From the NCBI GenBank assembly GCA_012962735.1, contig DTXA01000447.1, positions 1 to 17,919 on the forward strand: a stretch of 17,919 bases of DNA. The letters are read 5' to 3'. A program made the translations under genes and the position numbers. Below the pieces are notes generated by a model. It saw only the letters and a program-made list of their open reading frames with translations, was not told where the DNA came from and ran no database searches. Shown here piece after piece: positions 8,221 to 16,172 of this stretch (its first letter is position 1; each line of letters opens with the position of its first letter). The DNA comes from Candidatus Latescibacterota bacterium. GTDB taxonomy: Bacteria; Latescibacterota; 4484-107; B68-G9.

Positions 8221-8225
8221 CCTCC
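8221..8225 (-). promoter_or_regulatory. Shine-Dalgarno site setting the paralogue B start
   Basis: GGAGG on the minus strand lies 8 nt before the ATG at 8210-8212. The upstream in-frame TTG (8225-8227) overlaps it, and has its own AAGGAGG further upstream, so a minor second start cannot be excluded. Confidence 0.6.
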
Positions 8226-8241
8226 AATTTAAAGCCTCCTT

Positions 8242-8280
8242 GAACATGGCCCGCCTGCCTGGAGCAAGCGGGCCATGCTC
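8242..8280 (-). other. Strong intercistronic hairpin (13-bp stem)
   Basis: CATGGCCCGC (8245-8254) and GCGGGCCATG (8268-8277) are a perfect 10-bp inverted repeat around a 13-nt loop. In minus-strand RNA the stem extends to 13 bp through G-U, A-U and G-C pairs (to 8242 and 8280). The sequence after it, TTCAAGGAGGC, is not a T-run, so it is not a plain intrinsic terminator. It lies between the CBM9-like gene stop and the paralogue B start, where it may act as a 3'-end stabiliser, a partial terminator or an attenuator that sets unequal expression within the unit. Confidence 0.6.
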
Positions 8281-8314
8281 GACCTTCGGAGGGTCCGACA
8301 GGTTCGGGAACATC

Positions 8315-9184
8315 TTATCTGAACGAGGCCTTAATCCGACCCCAGGTGTCGGACTCCACCGCCGGAGGGGGGGGCAGGCCCGGCTCCAAGGGAGCCAGTA
8401 TCAGGTCGCCCCACTTGGATGCGTCCTTGAAAGCGCCCGGCTGGGCGAACAGCTCCCAGTAGGTGCCCTTCACTTCGGGGTCGTCGGTGTCCCTCAGGGC
8501 TATCTCTATCCCTACTATGTTCCCTTCCTCTAGGTCCACTATCTTGCTGAACTCGGGACCATGGTAGTCCAGGTCCTCCCATGGGGTGAAGTACATCTCG
8601 CACGTGAGCTCAGCTGGAGCTCCCGTGCCTCTTGCTCCCTTAAGGTACTTCACCGCCGCATCTCCCCATGGAGGTTCCCTGTCCCAGGTTGCGTAGTTGT
8701 AGCTGAAGCAGAGCCCCTTCCCCTTCTCAAGACGCATAAAGTAGAACTTCTGCGCTCTCGCGAACTTCCATCGCTTGGTCTCCTCTTCGGTGGGGAAGGA
8801 GTATATGCCCTCTGGACCTAACCCTAAGTGGGCCGGGTCGAAGTACATTGAGAAGTACTCCCCCTTGTCGAGCCTCACGTCGTCGTAAATCCAGGCTGCG
8901 AAGTATATCTTGTTGGTGGTGTTGTTCCAGCCTGTGGCCCACTTGACGTTGCAGTCCTCCAGGTTGATCTCCTCCCCGTGCTGGGCGTCTATGAGGGGCC
9001 TGTCCATATGGATCCAGTACGGCGGATCGGGGACAATGTCCCAGTCGCCTATATCCCCGTCTATAACGGGGATCAGATGATCGGGGAACTGGAAGCAGTA
9101 GAGGGGCTCCCCAACATGGGCCCCGGCCGTACCCAAAAACCCCATCGCGAACCCAAGCGCTATAAGGAACGAAAGCTTCTTCAT
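8315..9184 (-). CDS. Secreted CBM9-like (DOMON-type) domain protein
   Basis: 289 aa with a clear signal peptide, MKKLSFLIALGFAMGFLGTAGA-H. The mature part begins with the pattern typical of CBM9-like domains, PVIDGDIGDWD (about 39-49), followed by alternating strands such as KIYFAAWIYDD, YFSMYFDP and ELTCEMYFTPWEDL, and IVGIEIALRDTDD. This fold binds carbohydrate ends in xylanases and occurs alone in many exported proteins of unknown role. No catalytic domain is present. The protein ends in a proline-rich linker (GLPPPP, encoded partly by a run of eight G on the plus strand) and a short basic tail, DTWGRIKASFR. The start has AGGAGGT 4 nt upstream. It follows the glycosyltransferase gene after 72 bp. 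It is probably a periplasmic or surface glycan-binding subunit of the neighbouring set; this is inferred from context. Confidence 0.72.
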   Translation of the reverse strand: MKKLSFLIALGFAMGFLGTAGAHVGEPLYCFQFPDHLIPVIDGDIGDWDIVPDPPYWIHMDRPLIDAQHGEEINLEDCNVKWATGWNNTTNKIYFAAWIYDDVRLDKGEYFSMYFDPAHLGLGPEGIYSFPTEEETKRWKFARAQKFYFMRLEKGKGLCFSYNYATWDREPPWGDAAVKYLKGARGTGAPAELTCEMYFTPWEDLDYHGPEFSKIVDLEEGNIVGIEIALRDTDDPEVKGTYWELFAQPGAFKDASKWGDLILAPLEPGLPPPPAVESDTWGRIKASFR

Positions 9185-9256
9185 GGCTACCTCCTTTCCG
9201 AGGAACTACCGTGCCTCAGCCCGTCGGACCCTCTAAGGATGGCTCCCGCTTCGGCA

Positions 9257-11455
9257 TCACCTCCTTATAAGGGTCTTCGCAAACGATCCGAAGGCCCTCC
9301 TAAGTTCCCTTACTGTCCTGTTGAGCCTGTACTTCCTCAGGTTTTCCTCCGCACCTTTAAGGTCCCTCATCCTCGCACAGAGGAGCGCCATACGGCGGTA
9401 TATTTTCCCTTTCTCGTAGTTCGGGTCCTCCTCCACTATCTTCTCGTACTCCGAGAGTGCGGCTTTGTACCTCCCCTGTCCCTCGTACAGGAGGGCAAGG
9501 TTATAACGGGCATCCAAACAGTTCGGATGGTCCTTCAGTACCTCCTCAAACATATCCACAGCCTGGTCCACCATCCCGGACTCGGCATAGAGTATGCCGA
9601 GGTTGTTCTTGGCCTCAAAGTCGTCGGGGGAGATGTGCAGAACCTGCCTGTACTCCCGGATGGCCTCCCCGTAGCGCCCATCCTGGGCGTACACGAAGGC
9701 AAGCTCCTTCCTGTAATCGGCCCTGGAAGGCTTCATTTCCACAGCCTTTCGATATTCCAAGATGGCAGCCTTCAGCGATCCCGCCTCGGCGTACGCGTAC
9801 CCGAGTCTGTAATGTCCCTCCGCCAGGTTGGGCGCCATCTTCACCGCATCCTTCAAGATATCTATAGCCTTATCGTAATCCTTTCTCTGGATGTAAAGCA
9901 CTCCCAAGTCCAGCTTAGCGTATACATGTCCCGGGTAGATATCGAGGGCCCTCTCGTACTGGCTCACCGCCTCATCCTGGAGCCCCTTTAGAGCGTACAG
10001 CGTACCCAAAGTGTATCTCGCCTCGAAATAGTTGGGGTCCATAGCTACAGCCCTCTCTGCATGGATCAACGCGTTTGCATATAAACCCTTCTGCATATAA
10101 GCGTACGCTAAGTCGTAATGTACCTGGGCATCTCCATCCTCCCCCATCCTCCCCACCCCGGCGTTGGCTACGAAAAGGAGGGCGAACAATGGCACGGAGG
10201 CGTAGGCGACCTTAAGAAGATATCTCCTCCTTATCATCCCGTATCCCCACCGTAAGGCATAACCTGCGAACAGGATGATGAATGGCAGGACCGGTACTCT
10301 GTACCTGGAACACACGAAGAAAAGCACAATGGAGGCCATATAAGTTACCACAAAGATGAACAAAAGGAGAACTTTCGGTTCCCTCAACCTTCCGACACAA
10401 AGTCCCATCCCCAGGATTCCGAGAGGCCCTATTATCCCGAATGGGAAGGCTATCCAGTTCTTCCACAGTAGGGCCCTCAGCGGAGGGGAGTACCTCCTGA
10501 AGAAGTATATATCCTCGTTCCTCTTTATCTCTTCTCCCCTCCAGAAAAGGTAAAACTTCCTCAGAAGCAGCTTCCCGTACTTCAGGGGTTCCTCCTTTAT
10601 GAAGTCCCATGCCTTGGAGAAGAAGTACATGGACTGAAGTGAGGGTTTCGTTATTCCCTCCTCCCTCGGAAGGGAGGTCAACCTCCACCACTCCGAGCCG
10701 GGCCTTATCCCGAGGGTCCTGTCGTAGTCCGGATTGTTACCTATGTAGAAGTTCACCCCCGCATTGGAGGATATAAGCACGAGGTCATGTCCCAAGATGT
10801 AGTTCCTCAAAGTTACGGGAGTTATCGCTGATGCGACCCCCGCACAGAAGATTAAGGCCCACAATATGTTCCTTTTTACCTTGGACCACATCCAGGCGAG
10901 GACTAAGGGCACGAACAGGAGCACGTTGGCCACAGCTAGAGCAGAAAGCCCTAGTAAGGCCCCTGAGGTCAGCCACCTCCACCACGACATCCCCCTCGCC
11001 GCCCAGAACAGGGACAGGACGAGGACGAGGTTCAGGAGCACCGAGAGGAAGGTCGGCAATAGTTCCCCTTCAAAGTATATGAGGACACCATATGATGATG
11101 CTATGAGCGAACTTATAATCCCCACGGAACTGCCGAAGGCTTCCTTCCCAATATAATATACTAACACACAACTTAAAGCTCCGAGCGCAAGTTGTATCGA
11201 CCTGAAGGCGTAGTAATTCTCCCCGAAGGCCTTATAGAGCAGGCCTAAAAAGTAGGGATAAAGTGGAGGCTGCCAGAAGGGAGCCTGTACTCCTTCGTCC
11301 CTCGCTATCCGCTTGGCCTGGTTTAGATAAGTCCTCTCGTCCACGACAGGGACATCGAAGAGGGGACCTTGGCTTATGTAACCGAGGTGGACGAGCCGCA
11401 CCGAGAAGGCGAGGACAAATATCATCAAAGGCCAGTACCTACTCAGCACCCGCAT
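9257..11455 (-). CDS. GT39/PMT-like membrane glycosyltransferase with C-terminal TPR array
   Basis: 732 aa in two halves. Residues 1 to about 425 are a polytopic membrane region of the GT-C class (PMT/ArnT-like). The first extracytoplasmic loop carries an acidic pair in VVDERTYL (D39, E40), followed by FWQPPLYPYFLGLLY, the expected family pattern. Such enzymes move a sugar from a polyprenyl-phosphate donor to a protein or lipid on the outer face of the inner membrane. Residues about 442-679 are seven consecutive 34-residue TPRs (for example YFEARYTLGTLYALKGLQDE), then a degenerate eighth and a basic tail. TPRs suggest docking of a partner or substrate. The ATG lies 17 bp inside the end of the preceding gene with no strong Shine-Dalgarno, so translation is probably coupled. 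It may glycosylate the secreted proteins of this unit, but that is inference. Other GT-C families remain possible. Confidence 0.8.
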   Translation of the reverse strand: MRVLSRYWPLMIFVLAFSVRLVHLGYISQGPLFDVPVVDERTYLNQAKRIARDEGVQAPFWQPPLYPYFLGLLYKAFGENYYAFRSIQLALGALSCVLVYYIGKEAFGSSVGIISSLIASSYGVLIYFEGELLPTFLSVLLNLVLVLSLFWAARGMSWWRWLTSGALLGLSALAVANVLLFVPLVLAWMWSKVKRNILWALIFCAGVASAITPVTLRNYILGHDLVLISSNAGVNFYIGNNPDYDRTLGIRPGSEWWRLTSLPREEGITKPSLQSMYFFSKAWDFIKEEPLKYGKLLLRKFYLFWRGEEIKRNEDIYFFRRYSPPLRALLWKNWIAFPFGIIGPLGILGMGLCVGRLREPKVLLLFIFVVTYMASIVLFFVCSRYRVPVLPFIILFAGYALRWGYGMIRRRYLLKVAYASVPLFALLFVANAGVGRMGEDGDAQVHYDLAYAYMQKGLYANALIHAERAVAMDPNYFEARYTLGTLYALKGLQDEAVSQYERALDIYPGHVYAKLDLGVLYIQRKDYDKAIDILKDAVKMAPNLAEGHYRLGYAYAEAGSLKAAILEYRKAVEMKPSRADYRKELAFVYAQDGRYGEAIREYRQVLHISPDDFEAKNNLGILYAESGMVDQAVDMFEEVLKDHPNCLDARYNLALLYEGQGRYKAALSEYEKIVEEDPNYEKGKIYRRMALLCARMRDLKGAEENLRKYRLNRTVRELRRAFGSFAKTLIRR
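9419..10132 (-). repeat. Seven tandem TPR repeats encoded in the glycosyltransferase gene
   Basis: Seven 34-residue units in register, each with the TPR pattern LG..Y...G....A...Y..A....P, cover residues about 442-679 of the 732-aa protein. An eighth, degenerate unit follows. The repeats are diverged at DNA level and are not simple recent duplications by eye. Confidence 0.85.
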
Positions 11456-14078
11456 AGATCGTCACGAAGGATGTGGTGGTCGTCTCCTCCCCGAACCTCC
11501 TCCCTATCCTCATGCCTATCTGGGAGGTCAGGAGGTATCCTTGGTAGCTCACCCGGTTCGTCAACTGTAAAGCCCCTATAAGCTCGTCGTAGCTCCTCTG
11601 AAGTCCAGAAGGCACCGGCTTCTGGAGCTGCCTGAACATACAGTACTCGATACCTATCTCCAAGGTGGAGCTCCTCAGTACAGGGAGCTTACTCATAAGT
11701 ATGAGAATTAAAGTATTCTCCTTGCGCTCAGGATCTGCCTTGAAGATCGGCCTTTCGAGGCGAAACTCGTTCTTGACCTTCGGCTGTACTGTCAAGTCCC
11801 ACAGCCTGAAATTGTAATCCATCTTATTGATCAACCCGAAGAATATATAAGTATCGCGGAGGTTTCTGAATTTCTTACGTTGATCCCAGATCTCGAGCTT
11901 GAGCTTGTTGATAAAGTTCAAGTTCCTTATGCCGGTGTAGTCGAAACCTAAGAAGGTGGAACTTATCCATGTATCTCGAGCCGCCAAGGGGTCGGGAACC
12001 CTCTGCTGGAGACCTCTGGAACCCGGAGGCTGCACCCACTGATACAGGTTGTCCGGGATGTCGTCCTTTGCGAGCTTGAAGTTTTCGAACAACCTCAACC
12101 TGCCAAGCTTTGGAAAATCCTTATCCAGGGTGAAAAGGAAGTAATTGGTGAGATTTTTCCTGTCATCGGTCGAGAGCTCCTCGGCCTGCCTCCCCACCGT
12201 CATCCTCACATCCGGGGTAATGTGGGTGCCCACATAGAAGTTGTAACCTCGCCTGCCCCTCTTATACGGATAATCTGGCTCCTCGTCGTTCTCGAACCTG
12301 TCTATCCACATGTTGTTGTTCATATCTATTCCGAACAGGAACTCCGGTCTGTCCGCACTGTACCTCAAGAAGGGCTCCTCGTAGTCGGGCATAAGGTTCG
12401 GGGCATATTCGCTGTCGTTCTCGTTGAAGTCGGACTTAAAATCGTTGTTCTCGTCCCATCCTGGGAAGACGGCAGCGTCCGCCGAAGGCTGGTTCACACG
12501 CTGCCAGTCCGGCCATCTATCCTGGTCATCGTTGTCGTCCACGAACTCGAAAAGGTTCGAAAGCTTATCCCCATAATCTATATCCCCTTTACTATCGCAT
12601 ACAAAAGCTGTAGTGCTGTAATCGTAATCTATGTTATATAGCTCACCGAAGGCGAACCACGGATAGACGAGCCTCGATATGTTCACATACCAGGCTTTAG
12701 ACTCGTCGAAGGCGGTATGATGCCTCTTCGCCCCCACCCTTGGGTATTTCCTGTACCTTCTATTCCAATCCATCTCTCCATATAGGTTGAACCCCTTCAA
12801 TTCGCCGAGTTCCAACGTGACCCCGTATATCTCGTGGGCAGTCGGAAGCCCATAATCCAGCCGCACTAACTTTTGGTTTGAGTTGTCCTTAACATTGCCC
12901 AAGGCTCTGGTGGCCAGGAGGTATACGGGCTGGTTCTCCCTATTGGTCTGGCGGTCTGAGGTCCACTCGACCCTGTAATCGTTCGCCAGGACCAGATCGA
13001 CCATCACCTCCTCTATAAGCGCGGGGTCAGGGCCGGTGTAAGAGGGGTCGGTGAGATCGTAAGTAAGCTCTATGACCTCGTCCCCATCCGCTGCTATATA
13101 TCCCTTTCGTTTGTACCCACCTTTGATTAAGGGCTTAAAACCTATCTGACTGCCTCGTACAACCTGGGTCTTCCCTGTGAGACGATTCTTCCCTTTTATG
13201 GTGATATCGTAGGAATAAAGCGCAGCACCAGCTTCCCCGTCCTCCGGGGAGTCGTCGCTCAGGCGGATCATGAGCTTCGAGATGGGGACACTGTTCTGTA
13301 CAGTCGTCAGTGCCCCCGAGCGAGGGCTTCCCGTGAAGCTTTCCAACAATGTCTGGGACTGGCGAGAGTTCAGATAGTTCGCTCCTATCTTCACGAAACC
13401 CCCTATCTGTACGGTCCCCCTCATGCCCAGAAAATTGGTATTGCTGGTCCGTTCGTGGTGGACGCCTTCGCTCGTCCCCAGTTCAGGGCTGCTGGGCCTG
13501 GACATAAGCACAGTAAGGGCGTACTTGTCGGAGAGGAAGTCCCATTGAATGCCGTTGAAGCTGGGCTTGGAGAAGGTCATGGGTGTCAGCGTGGTTCTGA
13601 TCTGGTCCCCTACGGTAAGGACGGTGTGGTACTGCCCCTTAGAATCCGAAGCTATCAGGAGCCTATCGAACCATGTGGTGAACCTCCTGTCCTTGGTGAT
13701 CTTGCTCCCCGCCCGCCCGGGCTGTTCCTGTCGCCAGTCGTATATCAACCATCCACGGGTGACGAACCTACCGAAGATATCGTAGAAGTAATCCCCTTCC
13801 AGGGCTATGTCCACATATCTCTTATAGAACTCTCTGGCATAGTTGGTGTACTCCCATTGCTTCCATCCGTATATCCTGTATAGCTCCTGTGGCACATACC
13901 ACTTCTTCACAGCAGGGTCCAAAGCTCCAAAAAGGACGCCCACGCCTGTAGGTTCAAAGCTTATCTCCCCTCCAGGACGCCTCCCCAAGAGGGAACCGTA
14001 GTCCACAATCTGGCAGAACCCAAGGGAGGTTTGTAACGTAAGGAGGACTGCGCCGAGGAGAAGGTTTCTGGTGTACAC
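11439..14078 (-). CDS. Predicted outer-membrane protein with acidic EF-hand-like loops (879 aa)
   Basis: I start at GTG 14076-14078, 14 bp after the paralogue A stop, because AAAGGAGGT lies 4 nt upstream and the product opens with a signal peptide, MYTRNLLLGAVLLTLQTSL. The frame stays open 45 codons further up, but that extension overlaps the previous gene and has no signal-like N-terminus. The mature protein is rich in short alternating strands (GTVQIGGFVKIGANYL; LLTSQIGMRIGRRFG) and reaches a terminal YAGAE, consistent with a beta-barrel or beta-sandwich outer-membrane protein. Around residues 514-596 is a very acidic stretch with two loops matching the 12-residue EF-hand spacing: DENNDFKSDFNE (542-553) and DMNNNMWIDRFE (585-596). 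I recall similar acidic segments in hypothetical proteins of candidate phyla, but I cannot name a family. It may anchor or export the neighbouring discoidin/FlgD-like proteins. Confidence 0.65.
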   Translation of the reverse strand: MYTRNLLLGAVLLTLQTSLGFCQIVDYGSLLGRRPGGEISFEPTGVGVLFGALDPAVKKWYVPQELYRIYGWKQWEYTNYAREFYKRYVDIALEGDYFYDIFGRFVTRGWLIYDWRQEQPGRAGSKITKDRRFTTWFDRLLIASDSKGQYHTVLTVGDQIRTTLTPMTFSKPSFNGIQWDFLSDKYALTVLMSRPSSPELGTSEGVHHERTSNTNFLGMRGTVQIGGFVKIGANYLNSRQSQTLLESFTGSPRSGALTTVQNSVPISKLMIRLSDDSPEDGEAGAALYSYDITIKGKNRLTGKTQVVRGSQIGFKPLIKGGYKRKGYIAADGDEVIELTYDLTDPSYTGPDPALIEEVMVDLVLANDYRVEWTSDRQTNRENQPVYLLATRALGNVKDNSNQKLVRLDYGLPTAHEIYGVTLELGELKGFNLYGEMDWNRRYRKYPRVGAKRHHTAFDESKAWYVNISRLVYPWFAFGELYNIDYDYSTTAFVCDSKGDIDYGDKLSNLFEFVDDNDDQDRWPDWQRVNQPSADAAVFPGWDENNDFKSDFNENDSEYAPNLMPDYEEPFLRYSADRPEFLFGIDMNNNMWIDRFENDEEPDYPYKRGRRGYNFYVGTHITPDVRMTVGRQAEELSTDDRKNLTNYFLFTLDKDFPKLGRLRLFENFKLAKDDIPDNLYQWVQPPGSRGLQQRVPDPLAARDTWISSTFLGFDYTGIRNLNFINKLKLEIWDQRKKFRNLRDTYIFFGLINKMDYNFRLWDLTVQPKVKNEFRLERPIFKADPERKENTLILILMSKLPVLRSSTLEIGIEYCMFRQLQKPVPSGLQRSYDELIGALQLTNRVSYQGYLLTSQIGMRIGRRFGEETTTTSFVTIYAGAE

Positions 14079-14082
14079 CTGG

Positions 14083-14091
14083 ACCTCCTTT
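14083..14091 (-). promoter_or_regulatory. Shine-Dalgarno site setting the GTG start of the 879-aa gene
   Basis: AAAGGAGGT on the minus strand lies directly after the TGA (14093-14095) of paralogue A and 4 nt before the GTG at 14076-14078. It is the strongest ribosome site near this gene and decides the GTG over upstream in-frame ATG codons at 14106-14108 and 14211-14213. Confidence 0.75.
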
Positions 14092-14092
14092 A

Positions 14093-16135
14093 TCAGTAGG
14101 CTACACATATGGCCCTCACTCTGCTCTCCTCTCCGGAATCCGTCCTCAGGTGTACCCTGATCATGTAGACCCCAGGGGGGACTACCTTTCCGGAGTCGTC
14201 CCTTCCATCCCATTGCACCGTATACCTTCCGCTTTCCTCGAGCCCCTTAAACTTCCTCACTACCTCCCCGGAAGGGTGACATATCTCCACCAACACCGGC
14301 CTCTTCCTGGACAATTGGAAGAGGAAATAAGAGATAGAAACAACATCGTTCATGCCGTCCCCGTTAGGGGTGAGCACCTGGGGCGATACCTCCAACGAAC
14401 CTATAAGGGGGCCTCCCAAAGCCGTCCTTACAAATATATCGTCGGTACCTATCTCCGGCGTCGCATCCCCGCCCACAACGAACTCTCCCGGTCCTCCCGT
14501 CTCGCTGTTTAGGGCTATGCCCTCGAACAGGGTTCCGTACCTGAGGACCTTCCCTTTAAAGACCACCGTCAGTAACTTGTCGGACGTTATCTTGGGAAAT
14601 TCCACCGTAAAATGGTCCTCTACAGCATCTATCACTTTAAAGCTCACCTCCTCACCCCCGATCCTCACCGAAGTGACCCCATCTATCCTTGTAGGCGTGA
14701 AGATCTTTAAACGATCGAAGCCAGTGTCGTCCTGCCTGATATCGGGCATAAGGGCATATGTGAACTCCGTGGACTTTCCGGTCGAGACCTTACCAGGGCT
14801 GATCTCAGCCACTATCTTATGAGCTACTGGCGGTTTGGATATTTCAAAACATAGGGAATCCACCATCCCTGCAGAACTGAGGTCCTCACTCTTTAGGTCT
14901 ATTCTAAATTGGAAGAATCTCTTAGGCGAAGGTGATACTATGCGTACCCCCCCCTTCCTCAGGACCTCCTCATAATCGTAAGGTGCCGACCAACTGCTCC
15001 AGCCATGTTCCACATCTACCTTGATGGAACCCCTCTCAGAAGGCGGTAACTTATAGTAACCCTCCCTTGTGAGCGGCCTTCCATTCTTGTCCAACGGCAC
15101 CTCCCCTCCGACCCGATAGTATCTGACTTCCCCTTTCTGCTCGGAAGGAAGAGCCTCGTAGTCCCTCCTCGAAACTTCTATCCCGGTCTTCGTGAAGTAC
15201 TTTATCTCACCCTGTTCCTCAGGTTTGAGCCTCTCGTACTCCTCCCAACTTACTTCAACTTCCTCCTCCCCCGTGAGCCTCCTGTAATATACCAAAGGAG
15301 TATCATCGTCCCCGCTCCTGGTGCGCACGACTATCCTTGACCTCTCAGGGATGCCGACCTTCCTCTCCGACCACCACATCCTTCCCAATGTGGCTATATC
15401 CCCAAAATCGAAAACCTGAGACTCATATGTAGCCTCAGGTACGAATCCTGCTCCGAAGACCTGCACCTCATCTATCTCCCAGTCTAAGTTCGTGAGCGAT
15501 ACTATGCGTATATATCGGACATATTGAAGCGGCAATCTCACCTCGACCACGGGCTGGTCGTTCTCTTCGTTATGTTCGGCCAAGCTGAATATCGGCATCC
15601 CTTCTATGGCGCTCTCCTTTGTACCATCGTTCAGATAGATATCGTAGGCCCTCAAGAAATAGTCCTGGAACGGATACTCTTCCGACATCCTCGGGAAGAA
15701 GACTATCCTGTCGACCCCGAAACGGGCCCCCAGGTCTATATCGAGCATAAGCCCCAAGTTATAAAACTTCCTCCCGGGGCTGGACTTCCTATCGAAGGCG
15801 AAGGAATGGTCCCCGTTGACGATGCCCTCCAACGCTGCCTCTTCCTCCGAGCTCAGTGGCACGTTCGGAACGCTCACCTCCCCACCCCTCTCGTAGCTCT
15901 TCGAGGCTATATTCTCCGCCGTGTCGATCTCAACCGGCATGATCCATCCCGGCTCCTTCTCGAACTCCACCATCCCGACGACGGCATCAGGGTCAGCTTC
16001 GTCCCAGGCAGCATCCCTCCACGAATGGACCTCACTCCCGATTGTATATATCTCCACCCCAAATGCCATCCCAATTGGGGTAACACCCACAAGAGCACAG
16101 AAAATGATAGCCTTCCTGAGGCTGTTGAATTCCAT
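14093..16135 (-). CDS. Secreted discoidin-like / FlgD-like Ig protein, paralogue A (680 aa)
   Basis: 680 aa, first gene of the six-gene unit. The signal peptide is MEFNSLRKAIIFCALVGVTP followed by IGMAFG. A discoidin-like module spans about 100-235 (GIVNGDHSFAFD...MLDIDLGARFGVDRI...IDEVQVFGAGFVP). A beta-rich module follows, with RSRIVVRTRSGDDDTPLVYY, then three D-Y-E-x-L-P repeats (293-314, 319-340, 353-374), GWSSWSAPYDY and SPSPKRFFQFR. The C-terminal 96 residues (LTPNGDGMNDVV to WDGRDDSGKVVPPGVY) are FlgD-like Ig and end CVAY. Overall it matches paralogue B module for module; the repeat number is the main difference. Its ATG has only a weak purine stretch (TAGAGAAAG), unlike the strong sites of its neighbours. 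A sigma70-like promoter sits about 55 nt upstream. It is likely an extracellular or surface protein; the binding partner is unknown. Confidence 0.77.
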   Translation of the reverse strand: MEFNSLRKAIIFCALVGVTPIGMAFGVEIYTIGSEVHSWRDAAWDEADPDAVVGMVEFEKEPGWIMPVEIDTAENIASKSYERGGEVSVPNVPLSSEEEAALEGIVNGDHSFAFDRKSSPGRKFYNLGLMLDIDLGARFGVDRIVFFPRMSEEYPFQDYFLRAYDIYLNDGTKESAIEGMPIFSLAEHNEENDQPVVEVRLPLQYVRYIRIVSLTNLDWEIDEVQVFGAGFVPEATYESQVFDFGDIATLGRMWWSERKVGIPERSRIVVRTRSGDDDTPLVYYRRLTGEEEVEVSWEEYERLKPEEQGEIKYFTKTGIEVSRRDYEALPSEQKGEVRYYRVGGEVPLDKNGRPLTREGYYKLPPSERGSIKVDVEHGWSSWSAPYDYEEVLRKGGVRIVSPSPKRFFQFRIDLKSEDLSSAGMVDSLCFEISKPPVAHKIVAEISPGKVSTGKSTEFTYALMPDIRQDDTGFDRLKIFTPTRIDGVTSVRIGGEEVSFKVIDAVEDHFTVEFPKITSDKLLTVVFKGKVLRYGTLFEGIALNSETGGPGEFVVGGDATPEIGTDDIFVRTALGGPLIGSLEVSPQVLTPNGDGMNDVVSISYFLFQLSRKRPVLVEICHPSGEVVRKFKGLEESGRYTVQWDGRDDSGKVVPPGVYMIRVHLRTDSGEESRVRAICVAY
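15014..15259 (-). repeat. Three copies of the D-Y-E-x-L-P protein repeat in paralogue A
   Basis: Residues 293-314, 319-340 and 353-374 read VEVSWEEYERLKPEEQGEIK, IEVSRRDYEALPSEQKGEVR and RPLTREGYYKLPPSERGSIK. They share hydrophobic-S/T, Y-E/Y-x-L, a P-containing turn, then K/R/Q-G-x-I/V. Linkers of 4 and 12 residues separate them. Confidence 0.8.
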
Positions 16136-16172
16136 ATGCTTTCTCTAAGCTTACTATGTTTCTATATATGAT

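Noticed and set aside
8213..8227. TTG start five codons upstream in paralogue B
   Set aside because: The TTG overlaps the GGAGG that serves the downstream ATG. The ATG gives a standard signal peptide. A minor alternative start is still possible.
14079..14213. N-terminal extension of the 879-aa protein by 45 residues
   Set aside because: It overlaps the end of paralogue A, is rich in G, R and P without signal-peptide character, and lacks a good ribosome site. The GTG at 14076-14078 has AAAGGAGGT and gives a signal peptide.
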